Source of the DNA: JBEKUY01 sp049514555
GTDB taxonomy: Bacteria > Acidobacteriota > Terriglobia > Acidiferrales > UBA7541
NCBI GenBank assembly: GCA_049514555.1
Contig: JBEKUY010000001.1
Location: 620,001-684,000 of the forward strand
DNA length: 64,000 nt
Reading direction: 5' to 3'
Shown: positions 51,858 through 60,410 of the stretch, in pieces
How positions within the stretch are numbered: position 1 is the first letter of the stretch
How the letters are laid out: each line of letters opens with the position of its first letter
Notes under the pieces: model-generated
Databases searched by the model: none
Told to the model about the DNA's origin: nothing
Seen by the model: the letters and a program-made list of their open reading frames with translations, nothing else
Made by a program: the position numbers and the translations under genes

Positions 51858-53782
51858 TGACTCCGGAACAAGCCGTCGTCGCTGCGATTCTGCTCTGCAT
51901 CGCCGGGGCGGTGCTGACCCTGCTCGTTTCGCGCTTCAAGACGCTTGCAGGTTGGCTTGCGTTCCTCATCACTGCCTCCACGGCGGCCCTGGTTTTCTAC
52001 GCCGTCGGCAAGGTGCTACTGATCGGACCGTCGGCGGAGTCTGCCCAGTTCTGGGCAATGCCGAAAATCGGGTACGTCCTGCGCCTTCACGTGGACGGTC
52101 TGACGGCCGTTTTTCTTCTCCTGGCCGCTCTCATTGCCGTGCCCGCTGCGTTCTATTCCATCGTCTACATGAAGCGCTACACGGAATACAGCTTGGCGCG
52201 CTACTACCCCTACTTCCTGCTTTTCCTCGCCGCCATGTACGGTCTGTTCAGCACGACCGACATGATGTGGGTCTTCTTCATCTTCTGGATGATGATGACG
52301 CTGCCCGGCTACGCGCTGATCCGCTTCGAGTACAAGAAGCGCCAGAACGTCTGGGCCGCGAATAAGTACCTCATCATGATGCTTATCGCTTGTGCCGCCA
52401 TTATGGTCGGCGTCGGACTCCTGGCAGTCACCGGCAAGGTCGCGAGCGCCAGCGCCAGCCTGAAGTACGACTTCAGCACGGTGAGTGCTGCCCTGCCGCA
52501 GCTACTGATCGCCCGGCCCGGCATAACTGCGCTGGCCTTCGGGCTGTTTCTCGTGGGCTTCGGCATTGAGATGGGCATGTGGCCCTTTGGCCAGTTCTGG
52601 CTGCCGGACGTGGACCCTGCCATCCCCCCGCCGGTGAGCGCTTTGCTCAGCGGGGTGACGATTAAGATCGGCGTTTATGGCGTGATGCGCTATTTCTTGT
52701 GGCTCGTGCCCCTCAGCGCGCGGGCGGATTACCCGCTGGCGAGCTGGGGATGGGTGGTTGCCTTGCTGGGCACCATCACGCTCTTTGCCAGCACGATGCA
52801 AGCGCTCAAGCAAGATCAATCGAAGCGCCTGCTCGGCTTCCACAGCCTCGGACAGATGGGCTACATCCTGCTGGGTACCGGCACCTGTATGGCTTTGTTG
52901 CCAGCAGCCGGCTCGAAGGCCGCGGCGCTCGCTACAGTCGGCCTATTGGGTGCGCTGTTGCACGTGCTGAATCATGGCTTTTTCTCCGGACTGCTGTTCC
53001 TCAACGCCAGCTCAATGCTTGATGCCACTGGCACGCAAGACCTGAACAAAATGGGCGGACTGATGAAATTCATGCCGCTCACCGCGATCACCGCTCTGGT
53101 GGCTTCCTTCTCGATCTCCGGGGTGCCGCTGTTCAGCGGCTTCGTGAGCAAGTGGACCATCTATGTGGGGGCGATTCAGGGGAGCGGATCGGCCCGGTAC
53201 CTCGCGGTGTGCGCCGTGGTCGCCATCCTGACCAGCGCGCTTACGCTGGCGTCCTTCATCAAGTTCTTCGGCGCGAGTTTCCTGTCGCGCGCGAGCACGC
53301 TCGTCACCGAGCAAGCCGCCAAGAACGGCCGGCTGGAAGTTGGCTGGATGATGCAGGTTCCTCAAGTATTCCTGGCGCTGGCTTGCATCCTGCTTGGCGT
53401 GGTGCCGGCGATTGGATTCCGTCTGATTCAGCATGCGCTGGACGCCAGCAAACAAGGCTTCGGCACGGTGATGGCAGCGGCCATGCCGATGACCAATGGT
53501 CCGCTCCGCGGTATTTGGGGCTTTAACGAGGCGGCGCGGTATGCGCCACTGGGGATCGCCGCAGTGCTGGGCGTGACGTTCCTTGGCGCGTATGGGATAT
53601 CCAAGCTGGGCGCAGCCACTCGGCGCGCGGAAGCGCCTTGGCTCTGCGGCTACGTGCGCGAGGCGGATTGCCATCGCTACGTGGCCCATAATTTCTACGG
53701 CGAGATCAAACGCTACTTCCGCTGGCTAGGCGGAGCGCCGCGTCCAGAAGCGGGCAAACAGCCCGCGTGGAGAGAGCACTGA
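51854..53782 (+). CDS. hyfB: Group 4 hydrogenase antiporter-like membrane subunit (HyfB/HycC type)
   Basis: A 642-residue NuoL/M/N-type membrane subunit. The core reads LRLHVDGLTAVFLLLAAL, MWPFGQFWLPDVDPAIPPPVSALLSG, DQSKRLLGFHSLGQMGYILLG, then GVPLFSGFVSKWTIY. The sequence ends with APWLCGYVREADCHRYVAHNFY, typical of HyfB/HycC C-termini. It is the candidate ion-pumping module of the complex. Two adjacent ATGs at 51854 and 51857 follow the protease stop. Only one antiporter-like subunit is present, as in HycC-type formate hydrogenlyase, not the several seen in Hyf or Mbh types. Confidence 0.9.
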   Translation: MMTPEQAVVAAILLCIAGAVLTLLVSRFKTLAGWLAFLITASTAALVFYAVGKVLLIGPSAESAQFWAMPKIGYVLRLHVDGLTAVFLLLAALIAVPAAFYSIVYMKRYTEYSLARYYPYFLLFLAAMYGLFSTTDMMWVFFIFWMMMTLPGYALIRFEYKKRQNVWAANKYLIMMLIACAAIMVGVGLLAVTGKVASASASLKYDFSTVSAALPQLLIARPGITALAFGLFLVGFGIEMGMWPFGQFWLPDVDPAIPPPVSALLSGVTIKIGVYGVMRYFLWLVPLSARADYPLASWGWVVALLGTITLFASTMQALKQDQSKRLLGFHSLGQMGYILLGTGTCMALLPAAGSKAAALATVGLLGALLHVLNHGFFSGLLFLNASSMLDATGTQDLNKMGGLMKFMPLTAITALVASFSISGVPLFSGFVSKWTIYVGAIQGSGSARYLAVCAVVAILTSALTLASFIKFFGASFLSRASTLVTEQAAKNGRLEVGWMMQVPQVFLALACILLGVVPAIGFRLIQHALDASKQGFGTVMAAAMPMTNGPLRGIWGFNEAARYAPLGIAAVLGVTFLGAYGISKLGAATRRAEAPWLCGYVREADCHRYVAHNFYGEIKRYFRWLGGAPRPEAGKQPAWREH

Positions 53783-53783
53783 C

Positions 53784-55460
53784 ATGGTCGCCCGCGACAG
53801 GCTCAATCAACTGAGAGAGAAGTTCGGTCCGGCCATTTTGCGGGCGGACTTGCCCGCCGACAATCGCCTGTTTGTGGTTGTCGATCCGTCGGCGGTGAAA
53901 CGGATCTGCCAGTACATCTTCCGCGACCTCGACGCCCGCTACGTGATCAGCATTGGCGCGGATGACCGGCCGTTTTCGGGAAAGTTCCTGGTGGCGCACG
54001 ATTTCGCTTTCGACAAAGATCACGTGCTCTGCAGCATCCTCGTATACGTCCCGGCGAATGACCCGAAGATCGACAGCATCTCCGAAGTGGTTCCTGCAGC
54101 CAGTTGGGCCGAGCGCGAAATGCGCGATCTGGTCGGCATCGAACCGGTGGGGCACCGCTACATGAAGCGGCTGGTGCTTCCCGATGGCTGGCCCGAGGGC
54201 CTGCATCCGCTGCGCAAGGACGTGCCGTGGAACCACGTTCCCCAGGGCTTTGACGACACGCGCGAGTTCACCTTTGACGAGCCGCCGGAGGGCTGCACGG
54301 TCGTGCCGTTCGGTCCTTTCCATCCCACGCTCGATGAGCCCGCGCATTTCCGCCTGTATGTGGAAGGCGAGATGGTGCGCGGGTGCGAGTACCGCGGGTT
54401 CATGGCGCATCGCGGCATCGAAAAGCTGGCCGAAACGGTCCTGAGCTACAACGACATTCCGATGCTCGCCGAGCGCATCTGCGGCATCTGCGGCTGCGTA
54501 CACAACGTGGCCTACGCGCAGGCGGTCGAGGACGCCGCCGCGCTCAAGCCCCCGCCGCGCGCCGAATACATCCGTACGATCATGCTCGAACTCGAGCGCT
54601 TGCACAGCCATTTGCTCTGGACCGGGCTGGCCTGCCACATCGTGGGGTTCGATACGCTGTTCATGCAGAGCTTCCGCATCCGCGAACCGATCATGTGGAT
54701 CGCCGAGAAGATCAGCGGCAACCGGAAGACGTACGCCCTCTGCGTGATCGGCGGCGTGCGCTGGGACATCACTCACGACGTCAAACTGGAGTTGCGCCAG
54801 GTGCTCGATCAGCTCGAGGCCGAGTGGCATCCGGTCGTGAGCGCGGTGAGCAAGGACAAGAATATCCAGAAGCGCACGAGCGGCGTGGGCGTCGCAGACA
54901 TGAACCTGGTGAAGAATGCCGCGCTGTTGGGTCCGGTGGCGCGCGCCGCAGGCGCGGACATCGATTGCCGGCGCGATCATCCTTACGCCGCGTACGACCG
55001 TGTCGAGTTCGACGTGATCACCGAGCGCGGCGGCGACGTATGGTCGCGCGTGCTCGTGCGGGTGAAGGAAGTGTTCGAGTCCATCCGGATCATCCGCCAG
55101 TGTCTGGACAAGATGGAACCGGGGCCGATTCAACTGCAGATCCAAGAGGAGTTGCCGGCGGGGCGCATGGGGCTGTCTTCGGTCGAAGCGCCGCGCGGCG
55201 AAAGCCATCACTTCGTCATCACCGGAGAGAACAATCATCCTCGGCACTGGCGGGTGCGCGCGCCGACCTATCAGAACCTTCAGGCGGTGCCGGCGATGAT
55301 CAAGGATCAGCAGATCGCGGACATGACGATTTCGCTGGGCAGCATCGACCCATGTTTTTCCTGCACCGACCGGCTGGAAACGATTGACCTGCGATCGGGC
55401 GCGGTGAAGGTATGGTCGCAGGAAGAGTTGGTGAAACTGGCGCGGGAAAAGAAGGCATAG
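53784..55460 (+). CDS. hycE: Group 4 [NiFe]-hydrogenase large subunit, NuoC-NuoD fusion (HycE type)
   Basis: A 558-residue fusion. Residues ~1-165 are a NuoC-like domain (ASWAEREMRDLVGIEPVGHRYMKRLVLPDGWPEG) and ~175-558 the large subunit. All four Ni-Fe ligands are present: C233 and C236 (RICGICGCVH) and C524 and C527 (DPCFSCTDR). This separates it from NuoD and predicts real H2 chemistry. A 28-residue tail after R530 should be removed by the encoded protease, as in HycE. It starts 1 bp after hyfB. Confidence 0.94.
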   Translation: MVARDRLNQLREKFGPAILRADLPADNRLFVVVDPSAVKRICQYIFRDLDARYVISIGADDRPFSGKFLVAHDFAFDKDHVLCSILVYVPANDPKIDSISEVVPAASWAEREMRDLVGIEPVGHRYMKRLVLPDGWPEGLHPLRKDVPWNHVPQGFDDTREFTFDEPPEGCTVVPFGPFHPTLDEPAHFRLYVEGEMVRGCEYRGFMAHRGIEKLAETVLSYNDIPMLAERICGICGCVHNVAYAQAVEDAAALKPPPRAEYIRTIMLELERLHSHLLWTGLACHIVGFDTLFMQSFRIREPIMWIAEKISGNRKTYALCVIGGVRWDITHDVKLELRQVLDQLEAEWHPVVSAVSKDKNIQKRTSGVGVADMNLVKNAALLGPVARAAGADIDCRRDHPYAAYDRVEFDVITERGGDVWSRVLVRVKEVFESIRIIRQCLDKMEPGPIQLQIQEELPAGRMGLSSVEAPRGESHHFVITGENNHPRHWRVRAPTYQNLQAVPAMIKDQQIADMTISLGSIDPCFSCTDRLETIDLRSGAVKVWSQEELVKLAREKKA

Positions 55461-55468
55461 GACCGGAT

Positions 55469-56395
55469 ATGAATCTTCACGTGATCAGGGCGATCGTGGG
55501 CATGGTGCTGAACGTGGGGCTCGTGCTTCTCGTGGCGCCGCTGTTCCAAGGCGTGCTGCGCAAGGTCACCGCGCGCATCCAATCCCGCCAAGGCCCGCCG
55601 ATCTGGCAGCCGTACTTCGACCTGCTGAAGCTGCTGGGCAAAGAAGACATCGAATCGGGCCAGTCGCCGTGGATGCAGCGCTTGGCAGCGTACCTATCGC
55701 TCGCCACGGTGTTGACGGCGGCATGCCTCGTGCCCATGGGCTTCGCCGTGCCATTGAACGGCGCGGGCGACGCCATTCTGCTGATTTATCTGCTGACGCT
55801 GTGCGGGATTTGCACGCTGCTGGCAGGGCTGGCGGCGGGCTCGACGTACTCACTGGTGGGAATCAGCCGCGAAATGATGAGCATGATTGCGCTCGAGCCC
55901 TTGTTGGCCATCGCCATCGTGGTCGGGGCGGTGCACACGCGGTCGTTCCGCTTGGACACGGTGCTGAGCGGCTCGGTGTACGCCACCGGCGGCTTCCCGT
56001 GGTCGGGGTTGCTTATGCTGGGAGTGATGCTCCTGTCGTTCCAGGCGTTCGTGCAGCGCGTGCCGTTCGACATCTCCGAGGCCGAGACCGAGCTTATGGA
56101 AGGCCCGCTCATGGAATACTCCGGGCCGAAGCTGGCGCTGTTCAAGTACGCGCAGATGGCCAAACTGGTCATTTACAGCGCGTTGTTTGTGGCGCTTCTT
56201 GTGCCGTGGGGCTCAGACCTGATATTTCCGCTGAGCTGGCTGGCGTTCTGGGCCAAGGTATCGGTGCTGGTGCTGCTGGTCACGGTGGTCGCCGCGACGC
56301 ATGCGCGCTACCGGATTGATCAGGCGATCCGCTACTTCGCCAGTTTGCTGGCGGTGGCGCTGGTGGCGCTGGTTTTGGCGAGCTATGGACACTAA
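55469..56395 (+). CDS. hycD: Group 4 hydrogenase NuoH-like membrane subunit (HycD type)
   Basis: A 308-residue, eight-helix subunit of the HycD/HyfC/NuoH family. It has VTARIQSRQGPPIWQPYFDLLKLLGKED at the membrane surface and the conserved FVQRVPFDISEAETELMEGPLMEYSG loop, with the acidic residues that contact the peripheral subunits. It starts at the ATG at 55469, 8 bp after hycE. The length equals E. coli HycD (307). Confidence 0.92.
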   Translation: MNLHVIRAIVGMVLNVGLVLLVAPLFQGVLRKVTARIQSRQGPPIWQPYFDLLKLLGKEDIESGQSPWMQRLAAYLSLATVLTAACLVPMGFAVPLNGAGDAILLIYLLTLCGICTLLAGLAAGSTYSLVGISREMMSMIALEPLLAIAIVVGAVHTRSFRLDTVLSGSVYATGGFPWSGLLMLGVMLLSFQAFVQRVPFDISEAETELMEGPLMEYSGPKLALFKYAQMAKLVIYSALFVALLVPWGSDLIFPLSWLAFWAKVSVLVLLVTVVAATHARYRIDQAIRYFASLLAVALVALVLASYGH

Positions 56396-56407
56396 CGAGG
56401 TGCAGCC

Positions 56408-56932
56408 ATTTCTGTCTTAAGCAAACTCAAAGAGACGGTCATCTGCCTGACGGCAGGGCGGGTGACGCTGCCCTATCCGGCCCAGGCGCGGCCGGTACCG
56501 GAGAAGTTCCGCGGCCGGCCGATCTTCGACGCCAGGAAATGCATCGGCTGCGCGGGGTGCGCAAACAATTGCCCGGCGCGCGAAATCCTCATCTACGACG
56601 TGTCCCAGGAGATGCGCGTCCTCGAATACCTCGGACGCCGCTGCACCTACTGCGGACGCTGCGCCGATGTCTGCCCCGAAAAAGCCATCACCATGAGCCA
56701 CGAGTTTGAGAACGCCACGAACCAGATCGGCGATATCCGGCAGCGCATCGAGCTTTTCATGAGCACGTGCCAGCGCTGCGGGCGCTGCTTCACGGAGCCG
56801 TCGGCGCTCGAGCAGTTGAAGATGAAGGGCTATCGCTTCGACGATTTGCAGAACGATCGCTGGGTTTTCCGTTCGGAGGCGTACCTCGAAAAGGACGCGG
56901 TCGTGGACGACATCAAGATCGAGTTGGACTGA
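56408..56932 (+). CDS. hycF: Group 4 hydrogenase ferredoxin-like subunit (HycF/NuoI type), probable ATT start
   Basis: An approximately 174-residue 8Fe-8S protein. Two [4Fe-4S] motifs, CIGCAGCANNCP and CTYCGRCADVCP, carry electrons; a third cysteine group CQRCGRC lies further on. A GTG at 56462 would begin inside the conserved TLPYP segment. The frame is open upstream and reads LSKLKETVICLTAGRV, the N-terminal helix of the NuoI/HycF family. The only plausible start covering it is ATT at 56408, 7 nt after GAGG. If ATT is not used, translation starts at 56462 with a shorter helix. Confidence 0.87.
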   Translation: MSVLSKLKETVICLTAGRVTLPYPAQARPVPEKFRGRPIFDARKCIGCAGCANNCPAREILIYDVSQEMRVLEYLGRRCTYCGRCADVCPEKAITMSHEFENATNQIGDIRQRIELFMSTCQRCGRCFTEPSALEQLKMKGYRFDDLQNDRWVFRSEAYLEKDAVVDDIKIELD

Positions 56933-56939
56933 GTTGCCT

Positions 56940-57476
56940 ATGCTGAAGACGCTTTGCCAGAAAATGTTCGGCCGGTCGCTGTGGGTCTATCACGCCAACA
57001 GCGGCGGCTGCAACGGCTGCGACATCGAAGTGCTCAACGTCCTCACGCCTTATTACGACGCGGAACGCTTCGGCATCAAGCTGGTGGGCTCGCCGCGCCA
57101 CGCGGACGTGATGCTCTGCCAGGGCCCGGCGATGCGCTCGACGGCGACTGCGCTCAAACGCGCCTACGAAGCCATGCCCGCGCCCAAGCTGGTCTTCGCC
57201 ATCGGCTCCTGCGCGTGCGGAGGCGGCGTTTGGTTCGACACCTACTCGGTCATCGGGCCGGTGGAGAAGGTCATCCCCGTGAACTTCTACATCCCCGGCT
57301 GCCCGCCGCGGCCGGAGGCGATTATCTGGGGCGTGGCTGTAGCGGTTGGCCTCGTGGATAAGAAGACCGCACGCGTCGAGTTCAAGCAATTCGAGCTGCC
57401 CATTCCGCGTTACCACCCGAACGACTTGTCCGGTGAAGGTCCACTCGTCGTTTACGAAAAAGCCGAAAAGGTGTAA
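56940..57476 (+). CDS. hycG: Group 4 [NiFe]-hydrogenase small subunit (HycG/NuoB type)
   Basis: A 178-residue NuoB-like subunit with one [4Fe-4S] cluster. Ligands are C24 and C27 (GGCNGCD), C91 (GSCAC) and C121 (PGCPPRPE). It pairs with HycE at the active site. Length is like NuoB and well below E. coli HycG (255). It is the only NuoB-type protein in the window, but its linkage to the hydrogenase genes argues that it does not serve complex I. I use the ATG at 56940; a TTG at 56934 is also in frame. Confidence 0.92.
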   Translation: MLKTLCQKMFGRSLWVYHANSGGCNGCDIEVLNVLTPYYDAERFGIKLVGSPRHADVMLCQGPAMRSTATALKRAYEAMPAPKLVFAIGSCACGGGVWFDTYSVIGPVEKVIPVNFYIPGCPPRPEAIIWGVAVAVGLVDKKTARVEFKQFELPIPRYHPNDLSGEGPLVVYEKAEKV

Positions 57477-57485
57477 GTCTAGGCC

Positions 57486-57824
57486 GTGCACGAATTCCCC
57501 GAAGTTCAAGCCATGGTCAAGCAGGCCTGCGCGCAAGTTCCCTCCGGAGCGCGGGTCAAACGGCTAAGAATCGTCGTGGGCGAAGCTTCGGGACACGACT
57601 CTCATCACATTGAAGGGCATTTCGCGGACGCCTCGCGCGGCACTCCAGCCGAAGGGGCCGTGTTGGAATTCGTCCACGAGAAGCTCGCGGCCAAGTGCGC
57701 AACCTGCGGCACCGAGTTCAGGGGCGGCGGAACCGTGCTGGCCTGCACTCGGTGCGGCGGGACCCAGTTGGTGATCACCGCGGGCAATACGGTCCGCCTG
57801 GCTGGCATCGAAACGGCGCCGTGA
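57486..57824 (+). CDS. hypA: Hydrogenase nickel incorporation protein HypA
   Basis: A 112-residue Ni metallochaperone. The N-terminal Ni site is Met-His-Glu (GTG start, then CAC GAA), and the zinc site has C71, C74, C87 and C90 (CATC, CTRC). It starts 9 bp after hycG and closes the operon. HypB, C, D, E and F are not in the window, so they must lie elsewhere. Confidence 0.9.
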   Translation: MHEFPEVQAMVKQACAQVPSGARVKRLRIVVGEASGHDSHHIEGHFADASRGTPAEGAVLEFVHEKLAAKCATCGTEFRGGGTVLACTRCGGTQLVITAGNTVRLAGIETAP

Positions 57825-57921
57825 GTCGCCCCCGGCAGTTTCCTCAAGAACCCGGCCTCTGCTCTCTAGGGAGAGGGCACACGGTCGCTCGCCAGCAACT
57901 TAATCCGGAACAACTTTGGGC

Positions 57922-57950
57922 TTGCCCGGCGTTTCGCCGCGTGGTACCTT
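57922..57950 (+). promoter_or_regulatory. Possible mrfA promoter
   Basis: TTGCCC (57922-57927), a 17-bp spacer and TACCTT (57945-57950), followed by AGGAGG and the mrfA ATG at 57987. Matches are only moderate; the spacer contains a GGCG-TTT-CGCC inverted repeat. Confidence 0.35.
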
Positions 57951-57986
57951 GAGCGAACAAAAGGCGAAGCACAGGAGGCCCCGGAA

Positions 57987-60410
57987 ATGGCTCATTCCCT
58001 CGCCGTACGCTTGGCCCAATCAAGCGCGATCGAACGTCCCGATCGAATCGAGACGGGCATACGGGAGGTCCTGGAGACATTCGCGGCGAGGGATGCGTCG
58101 GGCGAGGTGCTGACGGCGATCCGGCATATCCCGGCGCGAGAGGCACAATGGGCCGATCTTCCGTCATGGCTCCATCCCGATCTTGTGGCCGCCTACGCGG
58201 AAAAGGGCATTCGCCGGCTGTATAGCCATCAAGCGGCGGCGGTCGAGGCCGTTCGCGCCGGGCGCAACATTGTTGTGGTCACGCCCACGGCTTCGGGCAA
58301 GACGCTCTGCTACAACCTGCCCGTCCTGAACGCCGTCCTTGAGAATCCGGATACGCGTGCGCTTTACCTCTTCCCCACGAAGGCGCTCGCGCAGGACCAG
58401 CTTGCCGAGCTTTACGATCTCAACCAGCGGCTCGCGAATCGTTTCGGCGTGTTCACCTACGACGGCGACACGCCTTCCGACGCGCGCAAGGCTATCCGCG
58501 AGCAGGGACACATCGTCCTCACGAACCCCGATATGCTCCATACGGGGATCCTGCCGCATCACACGCGTTGGACCCGCGTGTTCGAGAACCTGCGGTACAT
58601 CGTTCTCGACGAACTGCATACGTATCGCGGCGTTTTCGGCAGCCATCTCGCCAACGTTCTGCGGCGGCTACACCGCATCGCGCGCTTCTACGGCAGCAAT
58701 CCGCAGTTCATCTGCTCGTCGGCCACGATCGCCAATCCGGGCGAACTCGCTGCGCGCCTTCTCGAAGCTGAGGTCGAAGTCGTCGATTCGAACGGCGCGC
58801 CCTCGGCCGAAAAAGTCTTCGTGTTCTACAACCCGCCCGTGGTGAACCGCGCCCTCGGCATCCGCCGCAGTTACATCAACGAGTCTTCGCGCGTGGCCCA
58901 GGAGTTCTTGAAGCGGCGTCTCCAAACCATCGTTTTCGCCAACAGCCGCCTGCACACCGAAATCCTGCTCACGTATTTGCAGCAGGCCAATCCCGACCCG
59001 CCCGGCCGGCCCGCAGCCATTCGCGGCTACCGCGGCGGCTACCTGCCCGGTGAACGGCGGGAGATCGAGCGCGGCTTGCGCGACGGGCAAATCCGCGGCG
59101 TGGTTTCGACCTCCGCCCTGGAACTCGGCATCGACGTGGGCTCACTCGACGCCGCCGTCATGGCGGGGTACCCCGGCACGATTGCCTCCACCTGGCAGCG
59201 CGCCGGACGCGCCGGGCGGCGCACGGGCAGCTCCTGCGCCGTCCTCGTCGCTTCGTCCGCGCCGCTCGATCAGTTCATCGTGCGACATCCCGACTATTTC
59301 TTCGGACGCTCGCCAGAGCATGCTTTCATTCAGCCCGATAATCTCGAAATTCTGGTCAATCACCTGAAGTGCGCCGCCTTCGAGCTGCCCATCCAGTCCG
59401 GTGAGCGCTTTGGCGACATCGACCTCGCCGATCTTTGCTCGCGCCTCGCCGAGGCAGGCTTCCTCCATCGGGCGGGCGAGCATTGGCACTGGACCCAAGA
59501 CGCCTACCCCGCAGACGCCATCAGCCTCCGCTCAGTCTCTTCCGACAATTTCGTCATCATCGACATCACTGCCGAGCCTGAAGTGATTGCCGAAGTGGAC
59601 TTCCCTTCCGCGCTCGTGTTCGTCCATCCCAAGGCCATCTATCTCCACGGAGGCCGGCAATATCATGTGGAAAAGCTCGATTTCGACGAGCGCAAGGCCT
59701 ACGTCAAGCAAGTGGATGTGGACTATTACACGGACGCCATACGATACACGCAGGTGCGCGTCCTCGAAATCGCAGACGAGGCTCGCGCTTCCGAGTCCCG
59801 TCCTGAAATTCCCGCCTCCCGCGCGCACGGCGATGTATTGGTCCGGTCTCAAGTTGTCGGCTTCAAGAAGATCAAGTTCTTCACCAATGAGAACGTCGGC
59901 GCCGGGCAGCTCGAGCTGCCTGAAAACGAAATGCATACGACCGCGTACTGGATCACGCTCGAGCGGCCGCTCATCGAGTCTCTTCCCTTCTCCATCAGCG
60001 AGCGCCAGAGCGGCATGGCCGGTTTGCTTTACGCTCTTGAATCCGTCGCCACGCTCCTCCTGATGTGCGATCGGCGCGATCTCGCCACGGCCGTTGGCGA
60101 GCGGCCGCCCTCACTTGGATGTGGCGTCGATGAAGACGATCTTGTGCCGGCGAACGTGGGAGAATTTGCCCAGGGCCAAGCGCCCGAATTCTTTGAGCCG
60201 AATCTCTATCTCTACGACGCCTATCCCGGCGGCATCGGTTTTTCCCAGCCGCTCTTCCGCGCGCACGACCTGCTCGTCCGCAAGACGCGCGAATTGATCG
60301 AGAGCTGCTCCTGTGAATCCGGCTGCCCATCCTGCGTCGGTCCCGCGGGCGACCTCGTTCCACGCGCCAAGCAAGCGGCTCTCGCGATCCTGGACCGGCT
60401 ATGCGCATGA
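57987..60410 (+). CDS. mrfA: DEAD/DEAH-box helicase MrfA (YprA) with DUF1998 domain
   Basis: An 807-residue superfamily 2 helicase. Walker A is TASGKT (residues 101-106), motif II is DELH (208-211), motif III SSATIANP, motif VI QRAGRAGRR. The C-terminal DUF1998 (MZB) region ends with a Cys cluster CSCESGCPSC for Zn. MrfA of Bacillus subtilis works with the nuclease MrfB in a UvrABC-independent excision pathway for mitomycin adducts. Here the mrfB-like gene overlaps its stop, supporting the same job. Confidence 0.9.
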   Translation: MAHSLAVRLAQSSAIERPDRIETGIREVLETFAARDASGEVLTAIRHIPAREAQWADLPSWLHPDLVAAYAEKGIRRLYSHQAAAVEAVRAGRNIVVVTPTASGKTLCYNLPVLNAVLENPDTRALYLFPTKALAQDQLAELYDLNQRLANRFGVFTYDGDTPSDARKAIREQGHIVLTNPDMLHTGILPHHTRWTRVFENLRYIVLDELHTYRGVFGSHLANVLRRLHRIARFYGSNPQFICSSATIANPGELAARLLEAEVEVVDSNGAPSAEKVFVFYNPPVVNRALGIRRSYINESSRVAQEFLKRRLQTIVFANSRLHTEILLTYLQQANPDPPGRPAAIRGYRGGYLPGERREIERGLRDGQIRGVVSTSALELGIDVGSLDAAVMAGYPGTIASTWQRAGRAGRRTGSSCAVLVASSAPLDQFIVRHPDYFFGRSPEHAFIQPDNLEILVNHLKCAAFELPIQSGERFGDIDLADLCSRLAEAGFLHRAGEHWHWTQDAYPADAISLRSVSSDNFVIIDITAEPEVIAEVDFPSALVFVHPKAIYLHGGRQYHVEKLDFDERKAYVKQVDVDYYTDAIRYTQVRVLEIADEARASESRPEIPASRAHGDVLVRSQVVGFKKIKFFTNENVGAGQLELPENEMHTTAYWITLERPLIESLPFSISERQSGMAGLLYALESVATLLLMCDRRDLATAVGERPPSLGCGVDEDDLVPANVGEFAQGQAPEFFEPNLYLYDAYPGGIGFSQPLFRAHDLLVRKTRELIESCSCESGCPSCVGPAGDLVPRAKQAALAILDRLCA

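Noticed and set aside
53784..55460. Calling the NuoC-NuoD fusion a third complex I
   Set aside because: It has both CxxC pairs for Ni-Fe and is next to a maturation protease and HypA, which complex I does not need.
56940..57476. Reading the NuoB-type gene as the missing nuoB of complex I
   Set aside because: It is the small subunit inside a hydrogenase operon directly after the HycE/D/F-type genes, so it most likely pairs with the Ni-Fe large subunit.
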